Under the pieces are notes generated by a model. The model searched no databases. It was not told where the DNA came from and saw nothing but the letters and a program-made list of their open reading frames with translations. The position numbers and the translations under genes are program-made. From positions 1 to 49,465 of the forward strand of contig JAIXWS010000092.1 in the NCBI GenBank assembly GCA_027491165.1: a stretch of 49,465 bases of DNA. Reading direction: 5' to 3'. This DNA is from Sphingobacteriales bacterium (GTDB taxonomy: Bacteria > Bacteroidota > Bacteroidia > Chitinophagales > Chitinophagaceae). Shown piece by piece: positions 48,962 to 49,465 of this stretch. Each line of letters starts with the position of its first letter. The stretch's first letter is position 1.

Positions 48962-49465
48962 TTATTTTAATAACAATTCCTTGGCAATAATGTAGAGACC
49001 CATCAAAAGTACAAACCAACCAAATCCTGGCTTAAGCTTATCCCCTGCAATTTTTTTGGACAATTGAACACCAATAAACATGCCTATAATGGCTACCAAG
49101 CTAACACTGAATAATAAATAAATATCCATCTCGACACCATGAATCATATCGCCCGAAAAGCCAATCCATGAATTAATAAAAATGATGAGCAGAGAGGTGC
49201 CAACAGCATTTTTCATAGATAATCCTGCAAAAATCACCAAGGCTGGAATAATTAAAAAACCACCACCAGCACCAAGAAAACCTGTCACCATTCCTACCAT
49301 TAGGCCTATAAAAACAAGCTTCGGTAGATTTTGTTTTGCTACTGCAGCTGCTGTTGATTTTCGAATCATAGACAGGGAGGCAAAAACCATTAATACGGCA
49401 AAAACGAGCATTAACAGTATACTTTTGGTAAGATGAAAGGAGCCGAAATGAAATATGCTCTCAGG
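48962..49465 (-). CDS. TauE/SafE-family sulfite exporter, 5' end cut by the window edge
   Basis: Partial gene; 167 C-terminal residues are visible and the frame stays open to the right edge, so the ATG at 49411 is internal. About five transmembrane segments are present, with the family motif FLGAGGGFLIIPAL followed by MKNAVGTSLLIIFINSWIGF. TauE/SafE proteins export sulfite or other sulfonates. Next to a persulfide dioxygenase, which makes sulfite, export of sulfite is a natural role, as in the Staphylococcus cst locus. The CstB-like gene begins 101 bp downstream with its own promoter. Confidence 0.88.
   Translation of the reverse strand, partial: PESIFHFGSFHLTKSILLMLVFAVLMVFASLSMIRKSTAAAVAKQNLPKLVFIGLMVGMVTGFLGAGGGFLIIPALVIFAGLSMKNAVGTSLLIIFINSWIGFSGDMIHGVEMDIYLLFSVSLVAIIGMFIGVQLSKKIAGDKLKPGFGWFVLLMGLYIIAKELLLK

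Overview
This window reads as chromosomal DNA of an AT-rich, probably aerobic Bacteroidota, most likely of the Chitinophagales/Sphingobacteriales type. Supporting signs are three proteins with C-terminal type IX secretion sorting domains, many gene starts preceded by the Bacteroidota -7 promoter element TAnnTTTG, frequent TTG/GTG starts, and families typical of the phylum (BT_3928-type DoxX protein, DUF1599, DUF5522, choice-of-anchor V proteins, imelysin lipoprotein). I saw no rRNA, tRNA, CRISPR array, insertion sequence, integrase or phage gene. The window is ordinary chromosome, densely packed and on both strands.

Layout. 1-5.7 kb: a cut-off thioredoxin-like protein, RlmD, a small zinc-ribbon protein, a methionine-type aminotransferase and an imelysin lipoprotein. 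5.9-12.4 kb: topoisomerase IV subunit B, an SbtA-type bicarbonate transporter divergent from a LysR regulator, SppA and FolK. 12.4-17 kb: TrhO, a secreted seven-bladed SBBP propeller protein, and a three-gene envelope operon (YtxH, DUF1469, hypothetical). 17-22 kb: SucD, the muropeptide recycling enzymes AnmK and LdcA, DusB and a DUF1415 protein. 22-27.2 kb: a GT-C glycosyltransferase-like protein, a Wzm-like export permease without its ATPase, and a secreted M1 peptidase. 27.2-31 kb: an overlapping operon TrmB-DUF5522-alkyltransferase-like protein, then two tandem choice-of-anchor V/T9SS paralogues. 30.3-35 kb: a leftward operon DoxX/BT_3928, OppB-like permease, MutY, UbiA-like protein, with DUF1599 upstream and FolP divergent. 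36-43 kb: a PolX/PHP-TrpS operon, an omega-amidase, a 2OG-Fe(II) oxygenase, a lipoprotein and an M13 peptidase. 43.5-49.5 kb: Der-RimO, DUF423, and a sulfur module (TauE/SafE exporter cut by the edge, persulfide dioxygenase-rhodanese fusion, TPMT-type methyltransferase).

Links between genes. Five enzymes modify rRNA, tRNA or a ribosomal protein (RlmD, TrhO, DusB, TrmB, RimO) and Der assists 50S assembly. FolK and FolP catalyse consecutive folate steps from separate loci. AnmK and LdcA both act in cell-wall recycling. The aminotransferase near 3.3 kb and the omega-amidase near 38.7 kb could be the two halves of a 2-oxoacid transamination/omega-amidase route. The genes at the right edge form a coherent sulfide/persulfide detoxification set.

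Nothing here is a clearly new multi-gene system. The observations most worth a second look are: a 275-bp near-identical duplication that carries a sorting domain plus its terminator between two otherwise diverged paralogues; a PolX whose polymerase active-site residues look lost while its PHP domain is kept; an alkyltransferase-like DNA-damage sensor co-operonic with TrmB; a TPMT methyltransferase tied to persulfide oxidation; and very short or absent predicted 5' leaders at trmB, polX and the omega-amidase gene.
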